The translations under genes were made by a program, and so were the position numbers. From Sandaracinaceae bacterium (GTDB lineage Bacteria; Myxococcota_A; Polyangia; Polyangiales; Houyiibacteriaceae), in NCBI GenBank assembly GCA_016706685.1, contig JADJJE010000050.1, positions 65,585 through 129,584 on the forward strand: DNA of 64,000 bases, written 5' to 3'. This document shows positions 30,054 to 38,604 of the stretch, piece after piece. Position 1 is the stretch's first letter; every line of letters begins with the position of its first letter. The notes under the pieces are model-generated. The model was not told where the DNA came from. It saw nothing but the letters and a program-made list of their open reading frames with translations, and did no database searches.

Positions 30054-31096
30054 GGAACGTACTCGCCACCCTGCTGCTGGCTGCTGCCACCCTTGTGCCG
30101 CGCGCGGTAGACGCTCAAGCGCCTGCGCTGCTCATGGAGCAGGGCGTGCTGTTCGACGCCAACGGCGACCCGGTGAACACCGCCGTACCGATGGTGTTCT
30201 CGCTCTACGCCACGCCCACCGACACCAACGCCGTGTGGAGCGAGACCCACACCGTCACGCCCGACCAGGGTGTCTTCTCCGTCGTGTTGGGGGAGCTCTC
30301 CCCCATCGACCCCGCCGCCCTCTTCGACGGTGGCCCCATGTACCTGGGCGTGCGCGTCGGTAGCGACTCCGAGATGACCCCCCGCGAGACCCTGGTCAGC
30401 GTGCCCTATGCGCTGCACGCGGGGACCGCCGAAGACGCGGTGGGCGACATCCACCCCACTTCGATCTCGGTCAACGGGGCCCTGGTGATCGACGAGAACG
30501 GACTTTGGGTGGGCGACGCGACCGGGCTGGTGGGCCCACCTGGCGCTCAGGGCCCACCCGGTGCTCCCGGTGCTCCCGGTGCTCCCGGCGCTCCGGGCCA
30601 GCCTGGTGCCAATGGGGCGCCTGGCGCTCAGGGCCCGCCCGGTGCCAGCGGTGCTCCTGGCGCTGAGGGCCCGCCTGGTGCGCAGGGACCGCAAGGCGAA
30701 GACGGCATCGTGGCGGTCGCCAGGATCGGCGTGAGCGCGTGGTCGGGCCTATACTTCAGCGACAGTCTCTATCTCTGGCCGTCGGCAGCAAGCGTCACCA
30801 TCGCGAGCGGTCAGAGACTGACCGCGTCCATGTCCACAGCCGTCCTTCTTACCGAGGGGACCACATTCCACTACTCGATTTGCTACCGCCCGCAGGGGTC
30901 AACCGACGTCACGTCGCTCGACAACTCCGAAAGCCTCACCACCACCACGGGGAGCCATGTGACGGTGAGCTATGACGTGGCGACAGCCTCGGGCGCACTC
31001 CCGGCCGGCACGTACTCGGTTGGTTTGTGCGCACGCACCGTGGGGGCAGGCATCTATGCGACTCGCGTCCACGGGTGGGTGATGGTGCACAACTGA
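30050..31096 (+). CDS. Collagen-like secreted protein, cassette copy 2
   Basis: A 348-residue paralogue of the protein at 28159. It has a signal peptide (LLLAAATLVPRAVDAQA), the near-identical N-domain to about residue 160, and a shorter Gly-X-Y block of about 19 triplets (residues 162-220). A different C-terminal head follows, beginning VAVARIGVSAWSGLYF. Both heads end with a similar strand and GWVM(L/V)HN, so the heads share a fold but have diverged. Probably a trimeric surface fibre with a different tip. Downstream, a small anchored protein starts 16 bases later. Confidence 0.9.
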   Translation: MRNVLATLLLAAATLVPRAVDAQAPALLMEQGVLFDANGDPVNTAVPMVFSLYATPTDTNAVWSETHTVTPDQGVFSVVLGELSPIDPAALFDGGPMYLGVRVGSDSEMTPRETLVSVPYALHAGTAEDAVGDIHPTSISVNGALVIDENGLWVGDATGLVGPPGAQGPPGAPGAPGAPGAPGQPGANGAPGAQGPPGASGAPGAEGPPGAQGPQGEDGIVAVARIGVSAWSGLYFSDSLYLWPSAASVTIASGQRLTASMSTAVLLTEGTTFHYSICYRPQGSTDVTSLDNSESLTTTTGSHVTVSYDVATASGALPAGTYSVGLCARTVGAGIYATRVHGWVMVHN

Positions 31097-31112
31097 CTGG
31101 CTGGAGTCACCC

Positions 31113-31583
31113 GTGCCCCAGAACTCCCGCCTCGGCCCGTGGATAGCGTTGGCCGGACTGTTCATCGGGACAGGGCTCTACATGGGCCTGCGCGACGCTC
31201 CTGTTCCTCCGCGCGCGGCGGAGCTCGAGGCGCCGGCCACGGCTGGCGCGTTGCCGGAGCCGGCAGCGGAACGTCCCGACCCCCAGCTGGCCCGCGCGGC
31301 GGGGCGTGCTGAGATTGCGGCGTTCTTCGCCGCCCAGAAGCCCGCCGTGCAGCGCCGGTGTTGGGATGAGCCGGTGCGCGCTGGCATGGACCCGAGTCCT
31401 GCCGTCTTTCGGTACGACGTCACGGTGGATCCCCGCGGTCGGCAGGTCATTCGGTCCATCATCGACACGCCCGGTGAAACCCGCACCGAAATCGCCGACT
31501 GCCTGCAGCGCGAGACAGCGCCCGTCCAGATCCCTCCGCCGGGTGTCGCGGTCAGCGCGGACATCGCGATGACGTTTCCCTGA
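31113..31583 (+). CDS. Membrane-anchored TonB/AgmX-like C-terminal domain protein
   Basis: 156 residues from GTG 31113. An N-terminal helix (WIALAGLFIGTGLYMGL) anchors a Pro/Ala/Glu-rich linker. The periplasmic domain follows: IAAFFAAQKPAVQRRCWDEPV, then FRYDVTVDPRGRQVIRSIID and TEIADCLQRE. The pattern of a Cys in a helix, a strand with DxxGR and a second Cys is typical of the small TonB-like C-terminal domains of myxobacterial AgmX/PglI-type proteins. Identity is by pattern only. It may belong to the collagen-cassette operon. Confidence 0.6.
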   Translation: MPQNSRLGPWIALAGLFIGTGLYMGLRDAPVPPRAAELEAPATAGALPEPAAERPDPQLARAAGRAEIAAFFAAQKPAVQRRCWDEPVRAGMDPSPAVFRYDVTVDPRGRQVIRSIIDTPGETRTEIADCLQRETAPVQIPPPGVAVSADIAMTFP

Positions 31584-31609
31584 GCCGCGCCATCCAACGC
31601 GCACCCCGC

Positions 31610-34306
31610 TCAGCGCGCCGCCGCTCCAAAGAACCGCTCGAGCAGCTGCGCGTCCACCTGCCCTGCTGCTGCGCTCGCGCGCACCAACGGCGCGCTGATC
31701 GCCGGGCCGGCTTGCCGGTAGCGGTAGCGCTCGTTCTCGAGGGGCGTCCCGAGCGTGGTGAAGCGGCCGGTGGCCTCCTCAACGGCGAAGGCGGTCACGG
31801 TGGTGTCGTCACTCAGCGCGGCCAAGCGGATGGACACTCCGTCGTCGCGCACCACGCGCAGGTGGTCGCCCTGGGGCATGGCCACGAAGCGCGCGTCGTC
31901 GCTGGGGAAGAGCGCGGTGTCGATGCACGGGCCGAACGAGGTGCGGGTCAGGTCTGCAACGCTCAGGCGCTCGAGCTCGCCTTCACGGCAGCGGAACACA
32001 AAGCGAGCGTCGGCGGTGAAGGTACCGGCGCCTTCGTGCTGGAAGTGGGGCGTGGTGGCGCCCGGGGCGAAGAGCAGCTGCTCGGTGCCCTCCTCCGTGG
32101 TCACGGTGAGGCGCAGGGTGGTGCCCAGCCAGTCGGCCACGAGCCCCTCGCCAGACAGCGTGAGCGCGGTGACGGTGCGGCGGCGCAGCTCCACCACGCT
32201 TGCGCGTGACCCGATGAAGAGCGCCGCATGAGTGGACGTGAACACCGCACCCATGCCGCCGGTGTGGTCTTCGGGGTTGCCCTGCAGCATGAGCAGCTCG
32301 CGCCCGCGGCGGTCGTAGGCCGCCAACGCGGCGGTGGGGGACTCGCCATTGGCCGCAGCCTGGGCGTCGTAGAGGGGGTTCCACTGCACCGCGAACGCGT
32401 TGCCCTCCGCGCTCCACTCCACCCACGACGCGCTGCGTCCGGGCTTCTCGAGGCGCGCCAGGCGTCGCCCCGTGCGGGTGTCGAAGACCGCGAGCGGCAC
32501 GCTGGTGTCGAAGACCGCGAGGAGCGCGCCATCGGGCGACAGCGTGTACTGCACGTTGCACTCGGGACACTCGGGCGTGGACCGATCGGCGGCGGGCACA
32601 CGCATGCGCACACGCCCTGTGCGAACGTCCTGCACCGTGACCTCGGCATCGCCAAGCACCACGCGGGTAGTGCGATCGGCGCTCTCGGCCAGCACCAACA
32701 TGCGCAAGCCGAGCTCGGCCTCCGCCGTGGCGGGAGCGGCGGCGTCATCGAGGCCACACACGCCCCGCGCGCCCACCACGCGCAGGCTCGCGCCCTCCCC
32801 CCGAAGCCGGGCCCCCGCGCTGGCGCAGTACACCCGCGTGGCGCTGTTGGCGCGGAAGAGCACGCCGCTCTCGCGCGTGGTCATGAGCACCCCGCCCGGC
32901 ACGAACACAGCGCCCCACACGCTGCGCGGCCCCGTGGTCACCGCGCGCCGCGCCAGCGTCACGCCGCGCTCGAGGTCCAGCGTGTGGATCACGGGCTCCT
33001 GCACCACCACCGCACGCGCGCCATTCGCGCTGACGCGCACGGTCCAGCCGCCGCCGTCGGTGATGTCCCGGAAGGGCGTGAGCGGGTGCGGCTGCGGCTC
33101 GCCGGTGCCCGAGAACGCGTCCAGCTCGCGCTCGCTGAACACGAGCAGGCTACCATCGGCCTGCCGCATGGAGTCGAACGGCCACGCCTGCGGGGTGCTC
33201 ATGGTGACGCTGGCCACGCGCGCGCCGCTGGCGGGATCCACGAAGTGCACGTGGTTGTCATTCTCGCCATCGAGCACCAACAAGAGCTCGCCCCCGCGCG
33301 TCCAGAAGGCCTCCACCGCGCGGCCGGGCAGCGCCACGTCGTGCAGCGGCGTTCCGGTCTCGGGGTGCCGCAGTTGAAGCACGCCCGCAGCGGTGACCGT
33401 GGCGAGCTGGCCGCCACCGGGCCGAAAGCCGAAGCTGCGAAACCCGGGCGCGCGGCGCTCCGTCTCCTCCTCCACTTGCTCGTCTTCGGGCGGTGCGCTC
33501 TCGTCCGGGCGCAGCTCGGCCACCAGCGCCCCCTCGGCGTCGTACAGATGCAGCGAGCGGAGCGGGTTGCGCAGCGCCCGGCCGGCCCGGTCGCGGTCGA
33601 AGTCGAGGGACACGCCGCGCACCGCGATCATGCGCGTGCTGGTGGGGCTCACCCACACGTAGTCCGGCAGCAGCGGCTGCCCACCCGCGTCGCGCGGCAG
33701 CAACGAGCGCCGCGTGACCAACGTGCCGGCGTCGCGTACTTCCAACAGCCCGCCCGCGGTGGCCACCACGAACGCGCCATCGCTCGTGAAGGTGGCCCGC
33801 GAGACACTGCGCGTGCCCATCGCCTGCCCAGGCACCAGCGTGTCGGTCAGCAGGTCCCACACGAACAGCGTGTCCGCATAGGGCGGGCCGTCGCCGGTGA
33901 GCAGCACGCGCGTGCCCGTAGCGTCGAAGCGCGCATCCATGATGCCTCCGCGCGCAGGGCTGGCCCACACGCGCCGGGAGGCACGCGTGGTTCCGTTGGC
34001 CAAGTCCAGCACGCTCACGGCGCCGTCGTTGCTGGCCACGAGCACGCGCTGCCCGTCGGGCGAGATGTCGGGCGGCAAGAGGTACGCGTCGTGCCCCGCC
34101 AAGAAGACGGGCGTGCCCGGTGACTCCGGGCCGGCCGCGCGCTGCTGGGGCGCGGGCAGCTCCTGGCTCACCAAGTAGCTCCCGGGGGCCTGAGCCTCCT
34201 GCTGCGGATCCGGCACGGCCGGTGGCGGCGTGCTGCTCGCGCACCCAGCACCGTGCAGCGCAAAGAGGACACCCCAACCCACCCACACGCTCGGACGCTG
34301 TCGCAT
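31610..34306 (-). CDS. Beta-propeller (WD40-like) lipoprotein
   Basis: An 898-residue lipoprotein. The leader MRQRPSVWVGWGVLFALHG ends in the lipobox HGAGC. After a Pro/Gln linker come many repeated four-strand units: PDISPDGQRVLVASNDGAVS, FDATGTRVLLTGDGPPYA, FTSDGAFVVATAGGLLEV, YTLSPDGALLAVFDTSVPL and others, typical of one or two WD40/PQQ-like propellers. The protein ends GQVDAQLLERFFGAAAR. It is probably periplasmic or at the outer membrane, with a scaffolding role; there is no catalytic motif. It converges on the gene at 31113. Its two ends are echoed by the tiny gene at 34364. Confidence 0.82.
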   Translation of the reverse strand: MRQRPSVWVGWGVLFALHGAGCASSTPPPAVPDPQQEAQAPGSYLVSQELPAPQQRAAGPESPGTPVFLAGHDAYLLPPDISPDGQRVLVASNDGAVSVLDLANGTTRASRRVWASPARGGIMDARFDATGTRVLLTGDGPPYADTLFVWDLLTDTLVPGQAMGTRSVSRATFTSDGAFVVATAGGLLEVRDAGTLVTRRSLLPRDAGGQPLLPDYVWVSPTSTRMIAVRGVSLDFDRDRAGRALRNPLRSLHLYDAEGALVAELRPDESAPPEDEQVEEETERRAPGFRSFGFRPGGGQLATVTAAGVLQLRHPETGTPLHDVALPGRAVEAFWTRGGELLLVLDGENDNHVHFVDPASGARVASVTMSTPQAWPFDSMRQADGSLLVFSERELDAFSGTGEPQPHPLTPFRDITDGGGWTVRVSANGARAVVVQEPVIHTLDLERGVTLARRAVTTGPRSVWGAVFVPGGVLMTTRESGVLFRANSATRVYCASAGARLRGEGASLRVVGARGVCGLDDAAAPATAEAELGLRMLVLAESADRTTRVVLGDAEVTVQDVRTGRVRMRVPAADRSTPECPECNVQYTLSPDGALLAVFDTSVPLAVFDTRTGRRLARLEKPGRSASWVEWSAEGNAFAVQWNPLYDAQAAANGESPTAALAAYDRRGRELLMLQGNPEDHTGGMGAVFTSTHAALFIGSRASVVELRRRTVTALTLSGEGLVADWLGTTLRLTVTTEEGTEQLLFAPGATTPHFQHEGAGTFTADARFVFRCREGELERLSVADLTRTSFGPCIDTALFPSDDARFVAMPQGDHLRVVRDDGVSIRLAALSDDTTVTAFAVEEATGRFTTLGTPLENERYRYRQAGPAISAPLVRASAAAGQVDAQLLERFFGAAAR

Positions 34307-34363
34307 GGGCGCAAGCGTGCGCGCGATCCGGAGTCCGCGTCCAGCGCAGCCAACGCCCTGCGC

Positions 34364-34534
34364 TCAGAGCCCGAAGAAGCGCTGCAGCAGCTGCGGGTCC
34401 GTCATACTCGCGGCCGCGCCGAGCGGCACCAGGGCAGCCGCGGTGGCTGGCCCGGACGGGGTGCTGCTCGCGCACCCGAAGCACAGCGCGAAGAGGACAC
34501 CCAACCGCACCCGCAGACTCGGCCGCGCTCGCAT
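34364..34534 (-). CDS. Mini-lipoprotein resembling both ends of the 898-aa propeller protein
   Basis: 56 residues from ATG 34534. The leader MRARPSLRVRLGVLFALCFGC with CASSTP matches the start of the neighbour at 31610-34306 (VGWGVLFALHGAGCASSTP). The end, LVPLGAAASMTDPQLLQRFF, matches the neighbour's last 27 residues (LVRASAAAGQVDAQLLERFF). The propeller is absent. This looks like a duplicated gene with a large in-frame internal deletion, or a free form of the ends. It lies 57 bases upstream of the large gene on the same strand. It may be non-functional, but the reading frame and lipobox are intact. Confidence 0.5.
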   Translation of the reverse strand: MRARPSLRVRLGVLFALCFGCASSTPSGPATAAALVPLGAAASMTDPQLLQRFFGL

Positions 34535-34620
34535 GGAGGAAGCGTGCCCCTTGTTCACGGCGCTCGTCACGCCTGGGATACATATAAGGAGGGATTGCAA
34601 TACTGTGGTACGTTTCCCGT

Positions 34621-35094
34621 GTGGTGGTCCAAGAACTCCAGTCATCGCCCAGCTTGCGGCAGTGCGTCATCGATGACGTGCACGTGATGTTCTTCCACGG
34701 CCCAGTGGACGTGGCGGCGCTGGACGCGACCATGGCCGCCAACGCGACGCTGAAGCTGCGCCACCCCGCGGGCATCTGGGCGTTCAATCTGGCGGTGCCC
34801 ATGCTCTCGCTGCCCGACCGCGCGTTCCAGAAGAAGGCCAGCGAGGCCACCAAGTCGGTGGAGGACCACCTGCTGGGCGCCGTGGTGGTGCTGCCCGGCG
34901 AGGGCTTCTGGGTGAGCGCCGCGCGCGCGTTCGTGGCGGGCCTCATGCTGCTCTCGCCGCTGCGCCGTCAGCGCGAGTTCGCCAACGACATCCTGGGTGG
35001 GGCGCAGATCCTGGCCAAGCGCTCGAACCGGGACGACGCGTGGGCACGTGGGCTGGCGGGCGCCATCGAGGCCTGGTCCGCGCCGCGCCCGTGA
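34621..35094 (+). CDS. Hypothetical small soluble protein
   Basis: 157 residues from a GTG pair at 34621, preceded by an AT-rich promoter-like stretch (ATACATATAAGGAGG near 34578) that also offers a strong purine-rich region. Features are VIDDVHVMFFHGPVDVAALD, KLRHPAGIWAFNLAV and GAVVVLPGEGFWVSAARAFVAG. The alternation of strands and helices resembles the small STAS-like proteins common in myxobacteria, but no motif fixes this. Not recognised with confidence. Upstream of a membrane protein gene and cobQ. Confidence 0.55.
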   Translation: MVVQELQSSPSLRQCVIDDVHVMFFHGPVDVAALDATMAANATLKLRHPAGIWAFNLAVPMLSLPDRAFQKKASEATKSVEDHLLGAVVVLPGEGFWVSAARAFVAGLMLLSPLRRQREFANDILGGAQILAKRSNRDDAWARGLAGAIEAWSAPRP

Positions 35095-35134
35095 TGCGCC
35101 GTCGTGCGCGGGCTGCGCCGTGTACGCTGCGTCC

Positions 35135-35641
35135 GTGCCCTTCTCTGCGTGGCTGGTGGATCCCGTGCCCAAGTGGGTGGCTGCCCCGGCGGTGTTGGTG
35201 CTGCTGGTCGCGTGGACCGCGCTCACGGTGTGGATCCATCGCCGAGCACGCGCGCGCCGCGTGACGGTCGCGTCGGGGCTCACGCTGCTGGGGCTGAGCG
35301 CGCTGGTGGGGAGCTTCGCGTTGCTGTTGCTGTTCGGGACGCGCGTGGACGCCACGCCGGTGCACGAGGGCGACAACCAGGGCACGCTCATCGACATTGC
35401 GGCCACGTACGAGACCCCGAGCGGCGAGACGGTGCTGCTGCGCGACGCAACGCCCGTCCTCCATGTCTCGTACCCGGCCAACTCCGCCGAGCAGTTCGTG
35501 ACGTTCATGGTGTTCGAGCCCTTCCCTCGCGTTCACCAGCAAGGGCACCGCGCCATGCTGGCGAACTGGCGGCTGGTCGCAGCGCTCCTCCTCGTGGCGG
35601 CGCTGGCCGTGTGGGTGCGAGACCGGGCGCGCGCGTTGTAG
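35135..35641 (+). CDS. Hypothetical membrane protein
   Basis: 168 residues from GTG 35135. Three hydrophobic segments occur: WVAAPAVLVLLVAWTALTVW, GLTLLGLSALVGSFALLLLF and a C-terminal RLVAALLLVAALAVWV. A periplasmic domain of about 75 residues lies between the second and third (EGDNQGTLIDIAATYETPSG). Short basic tails flank the helices. The gene is 9 bases upstream of cobQ and could be transcribed with it, but nothing ties it to cobalamin synthesis. Family unknown. Confidence 0.6.
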   Translation: MPFSAWLVDPVPKWVAAPAVLVLLVAWTALTVWIHRRARARRVTVASGLTLLGLSALVGSFALLLLFGTRVDATPVHEGDNQGTLIDIAATYETPSGETVLLRDATPVLHVSYPANSAEQFVTFMVFEPFPRVHQQGHRAMLANWRLVAALLLVAALAVWVRDRARAL

Positions 35642-35650
35642 GCTGCCGCC

Positions 35651-37153
35651 GTGCCGCGCCTCGCCCCCGTGTTGATGCTCCAAGGGACCGCCTCCGACGT
35701 GGGCAAGAGCCTGCTGGTCACGGCCCTGTGCCGTGCCTTCGCGCGGGAGGGGCGGCGCGTGGCCCCGTTCAAGGCGCAGAACATGTCGCTCAACGCCTAC
35801 GTCACGCCGGCCGGCGAGGAGATCGGCTCGGCGCAGGGCTTTCAGGCGGAGGCCGCCGGTGTGGTGCCCACCGCGTTGATGAACCCGCTGCTGGTGAAGC
35901 CCATGCCGGGGGGCGAGGCGCAGCTCATCGTGGGCGGGCACGCGGCGGGGCGCTACGACTACCGGCGCGTGCGCGGCGAGCACGAGGCGCACGCAGCGCT
36001 GATTGCCGAATCGCTCCGCACGCTCCGCAGCGAGCACGACCTGGTGATCGCAGAGGGCGCGGGCAGCTGCGCGGAGATCAACCTGCGCGCGTGGGACCTG
36101 GCCAACATGCACGTGGCCGAGCTGTGCGACGCGGCGGTGCTGCTGGTGGGCGACATCGACCGGGGCGGCGTGTACGCGTCGCTCCTCGGAACCGTGGGCG
36201 TGCTGTCCGAGAGCGACCGGCGCTTCGTGCGTGGCTTCGTCATCAACAAGTTTCGCGGTGACCCGGCCGGCCTCGCGCCCGCGAACGCAGAGCTCACGCA
36301 GCGCAGCGGGCTGCCGCTGCTGGGCGTGGTGCCATTCCTGGCCGGGCACGGGCTGCCCGAAGAAGACGGCGCGAGCCTGGGGCAGGCGGGGAGCGTGCCA
36401 CGCGCGGGGCGGCATCAGGTCGAGATCGCGGTGCCGCGCACGCCCGCGTTGTCCAACTTCGACGAGCTGCGGGCGCTGGCCGACGAGCCGGGCGTGGTGC
36501 TGCGCTACATCGACAACGCGCGCGAGGTGCACGGCGCCGACCTGGTGATCCTGGCGGGCAGCCGCGCCACACGCTCGGATCTCGCATGGCTGCGCGAGCA
36601 CGGCTTCGACGCGGCGCTGCGCGAGCGCGCGGCGCGCGGCGAGCCCATTCTGGGACTGTGCGGTGGCTGTCAGGCGCTGGCCGAGAGCATCCATGACGAG
36701 CAGGGCGTGGAGGGCGCGCCGGGCGTCACGCCAGGGCTCGGGCTCTTGCCCATCACGGTGCACTTCGAGCACGAGAAGCGCGTTTCGCGGGTGTCCGGGG
36801 TGGGCCGTCACCCGCTGCTGGGGGCGGGCCCGCTCGGGGGCTACCTGATGCACCACGGGCGCGTGCGGCCGGCGCGTGAGGGCGTGCTGCCCGCGCTGGT
36901 GCTGGACGGTGGCGAGCCCGACGGGGCGCAGGCGGGCAGCGTGCTGGGCAGCATGGTGCACGGGCTGTTGGACCACGCGGGCACACGCCACGCGCTGCTG
37001 CGGTGGCTGCGTCCGGGCGGGCCGTGGCAAGCGGCGACGGTGTCGGGAGCGCCACCGAACACGCCTCGCGAGGCCATGTACGACGCGCTGGCCGACCACG
37101 TGAGCGCCGCGCTCGACATGGACCGCGTGCGTGCGATGGTGCCGAGGCCATGA
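35651..37153 (+). CDS. cobQ: Cobyric acid synthase
   Basis: A 500-residue glutamine-dependent amidotransferase that amidates four carboxylates of adenosylcobyrinic a,c-diamide in cobalamin synthesis. N-terminal synthetase domain: MLQGTASDVGKSLLVTALCR (ATP site) and VAPFKAQNMSLNAYVT. Then EGAGSCAEINLR and VGDIDRGGVYASLLGTVGVL, all diagnostic. The C-terminal class I glutaminase domain carries the nucleophile in LGLCGGCQALAESI and a late His in HGLLDHAG. Start GTG 35651. The stop overlaps the cobO start (ATGA). No other cob genes are in the window, so the cell may salvage corrinoids or keep the rest of the pathway elsewhere. Confidence 0.96.
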   Translation: MPRLAPVLMLQGTASDVGKSLLVTALCRAFAREGRRVAPFKAQNMSLNAYVTPAGEEIGSAQGFQAEAAGVVPTALMNPLLVKPMPGGEAQLIVGGHAAGRYDYRRVRGEHEAHAALIAESLRTLRSEHDLVIAEGAGSCAEINLRAWDLANMHVAELCDAAVLLVGDIDRGGVYASLLGTVGVLSESDRRFVRGFVINKFRGDPAGLAPANAELTQRSGLPLLGVVPFLAGHGLPEEDGASLGQAGSVPRAGRHQVEIAVPRTPALSNFDELRALADEPGVVLRYIDNAREVHGADLVILAGSRATRSDLAWLREHGFDAALRERAARGEPILGLCGGCQALAESIHDEQGVEGAPGVTPGLGLLPITVHFEHEKRVSRVSGVGRHPLLGAGPLGGYLMHHGRVRPAREGVLPALVLDGGEPDGAQAGSVLGSMVHGLLDHAGTRHALLRWLRPGGPWQAATVSGAPPNTPREAMYDALADHVSAALDMDRVRAMVPRP

Positions 37154-37788
37154 GCGACACCACCGAGAAGACCGAAGAAGAGCGCAACGCCGAGCACAAC
37201 GCGAAGATGGCCGAGCTGAAGCGCAAGCAAGACGCCGAGGTGGCCAGCAAGACCGAGCGCCGCGGGCTCACGCTGGTGCACACGGGCGACGGCAAGGGCA
37301 AGAGCACGGCGGCCTTCGGCCTCGCCCTGCGCGCGGCGGGCAACGGCTTCCGGGTGTGCGTGGTGCAGTTCACCAAGGGCTCGTGGAAGACGGGCGAGGG
37401 CGCGCTGCTCAAGACCCTGCCGGGCGTGGACCACTTCATCGTGGGCGATGGCTTCACCTGGAACACGCAGGACCGCGCAGCGGACGTGGCCTCCGCCAAG
37501 GCGGGCTGGCAGGTGTGCGTGGACGCCATCGAGGCCAGCCGCGGGCCCGACCCCAAGTACCACCTCATCGTCATGGACGAGCTGAACATCATCCTGCGCT
37601 ACGACTACCTGCCCATCGAGCCCGTGGTGGAAGCCGTGCGCAACAAGCCGCGCGACCTGCACCTGTGCATCACGGGGCGCGACGCCAAGGCCGAGCTCAT
37701 CGAGGTGGCCGACACGGTGACCGAGTTCGTGAAGGTGAAGCACGCCTACGACGCGGGCGTGAAGGCCATGCGCGGCATCGAGTTCTGA
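37150..37788 (+). CDS. cobO: Cob(I)yrinic acid a,c-diamide adenosyltransferase
   Basis: A 212-residue CobO/BtuR-type enzyme that transfers adenosyl from ATP to Co(I) corrinoid. A charged N-terminal helix (TEEERNAEHNAKMAELKRKQ) precedes LTLVHTGDGKGKSTAAFG, the modified P-loop of the family. VVQFTKGSWKTGEG, DELNIILRYDYLPIEPV and LCITGRDAKAELIEVADTVT follow. The length fits the family. Start ATG 37150 overlaps cobQ by four bases, so the two are coupled. The product feeds cobyric acid synthesis by the neighbour. Confidence 0.96.
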   Translation: MSDTTEKTEEERNAEHNAKMAELKRKQDAEVASKTERRGLTLVHTGDGKGKSTAAFGLALRAAGNGFRVCVVQFTKGSWKTGEGALLKTLPGVDHFIVGDGFTWNTQDRAADVASAKAGWQVCVDAIEASRGPDPKYHLIVMDELNIILRYDYLPIEPVVEAVRNKPRDLHLCITGRDAKAELIEVADTVTEFVKVKHAYDAGVKAMRGIEF

Positions 37789-37836
37789 AACGGCATTTCA
37801 CCCGGACGTCACGCGGGCTGTGGTAGACAAGCCGCT

Positions 37837-38604
37837 GTGAGCGCGCCCAGGACCAGCCCCGACAGCGAGCCCCCCAGCCTGCCGCACGACCCCGCGCCGC
37901 TGCAGCGCGTGCTCGAGCGCGTTCGGCAACACACCGGCCCCGGTGCTCCCGTGGTGGTGTTCGACCTCGACGCCACCCTGTTCGACAACCGGCCGCGCAC
38001 GCTGGCCATCCTGCGGGAGTTCACGGAGAGCCTGCCCGACGCGGAGCAGCCGCTGCGCGACGCCCTCACCAAGCTGCAGCTGGACGACATGCGCTACCTG
38101 GTGTCCGACGCGGTGGAGCGCGTGGGCGTGGTGGACCCGCGCGCGGTCAAGCGCATCAGCTCGTTCTGGTGGGCGCGCTTCTTCAAGGACCGCTACATCC
38201 GCCACGACGTGCCCTCGCCGGGCGCCGTGGCCTATGCGCAGGCTTGCTACGACGCAGGCGCGAACCTGGTGTACCTCACCGGGCGCGACCTGCCGGGCAT
38301 GCTGAGCGGCACGGTGAAGAAGCTGCGCGACGAGCGCTTCCCCATCGCGGTGGCGGGCACGCAGGTGATCCTGAAGCCGCACGTGAAGATGGGCGACGAG
38401 GAGTTCAAACGCGGGGTGCTGCCCTCGCTCGCGCGCCTGGGCACGCCCGTGGCGTTCTTCGACAACGAGCCGGCCAACTGCAACACGGCGGCGCAGCTGC
38501 TGCCCGAGGCCGACGTGGTGTGGCTGGACACGCAGTGCGTCCCCAACCCGCCGCCGCTGCTGCCCGGCGTGAGCATGGTGCGGCACTTCGAGGGCTTCGT
38601 GTGA
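37837..38604 (+). CDS. HAD superfamily hydrolase
   Basis: 255 residues from GTG 37837. HAD motif I is VVFDLDATLFDN (Asp43 nucleophile, Asp45), motif II YLTGRD, motif III the Lys in LKPHVKMGDEEFKR, and motif IV FFDNEPANC. A helical cap lies between motifs I and II. Probably a phosphatase acting on a small phosphorylated metabolite. The stop overlaps the GTG of the next gene (GTGA), an organophosphate-type carrier, so the pair may import and dephosphorylate the same compound; this is inference. Distance to cobO is 48 bases. Confidence 0.88.
   Translation: MSAPRTSPDSEPPSLPHDPAPLQRVLERVRQHTGPGAPVVVFDLDATLFDNRPRTLAILREFTESLPDAEQPLRDALTKLQLDDMRYLVSDAVERVGVVDPRAVKRISSFWWARFFKDRYIRHDVPSPGAVAYAQACYDAGANLVYLTGRDLPGMLSGTVKKLRDERFPIAVAGTQVILKPHVKMGDEEFKRGVLPSLARLGTPVAFFDNEPANCNTAAQLLPEADVVWLDTQCVPNPPPLLPGVSMVRHFEGFV

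Noticed and set aside
32228..34123. Long plus-strand frame over the propeller lipoprotein
   Set aside because: The minus-strand protein has a signal peptide, lipobox and regular beta-propeller repeats; the plus frame has none.
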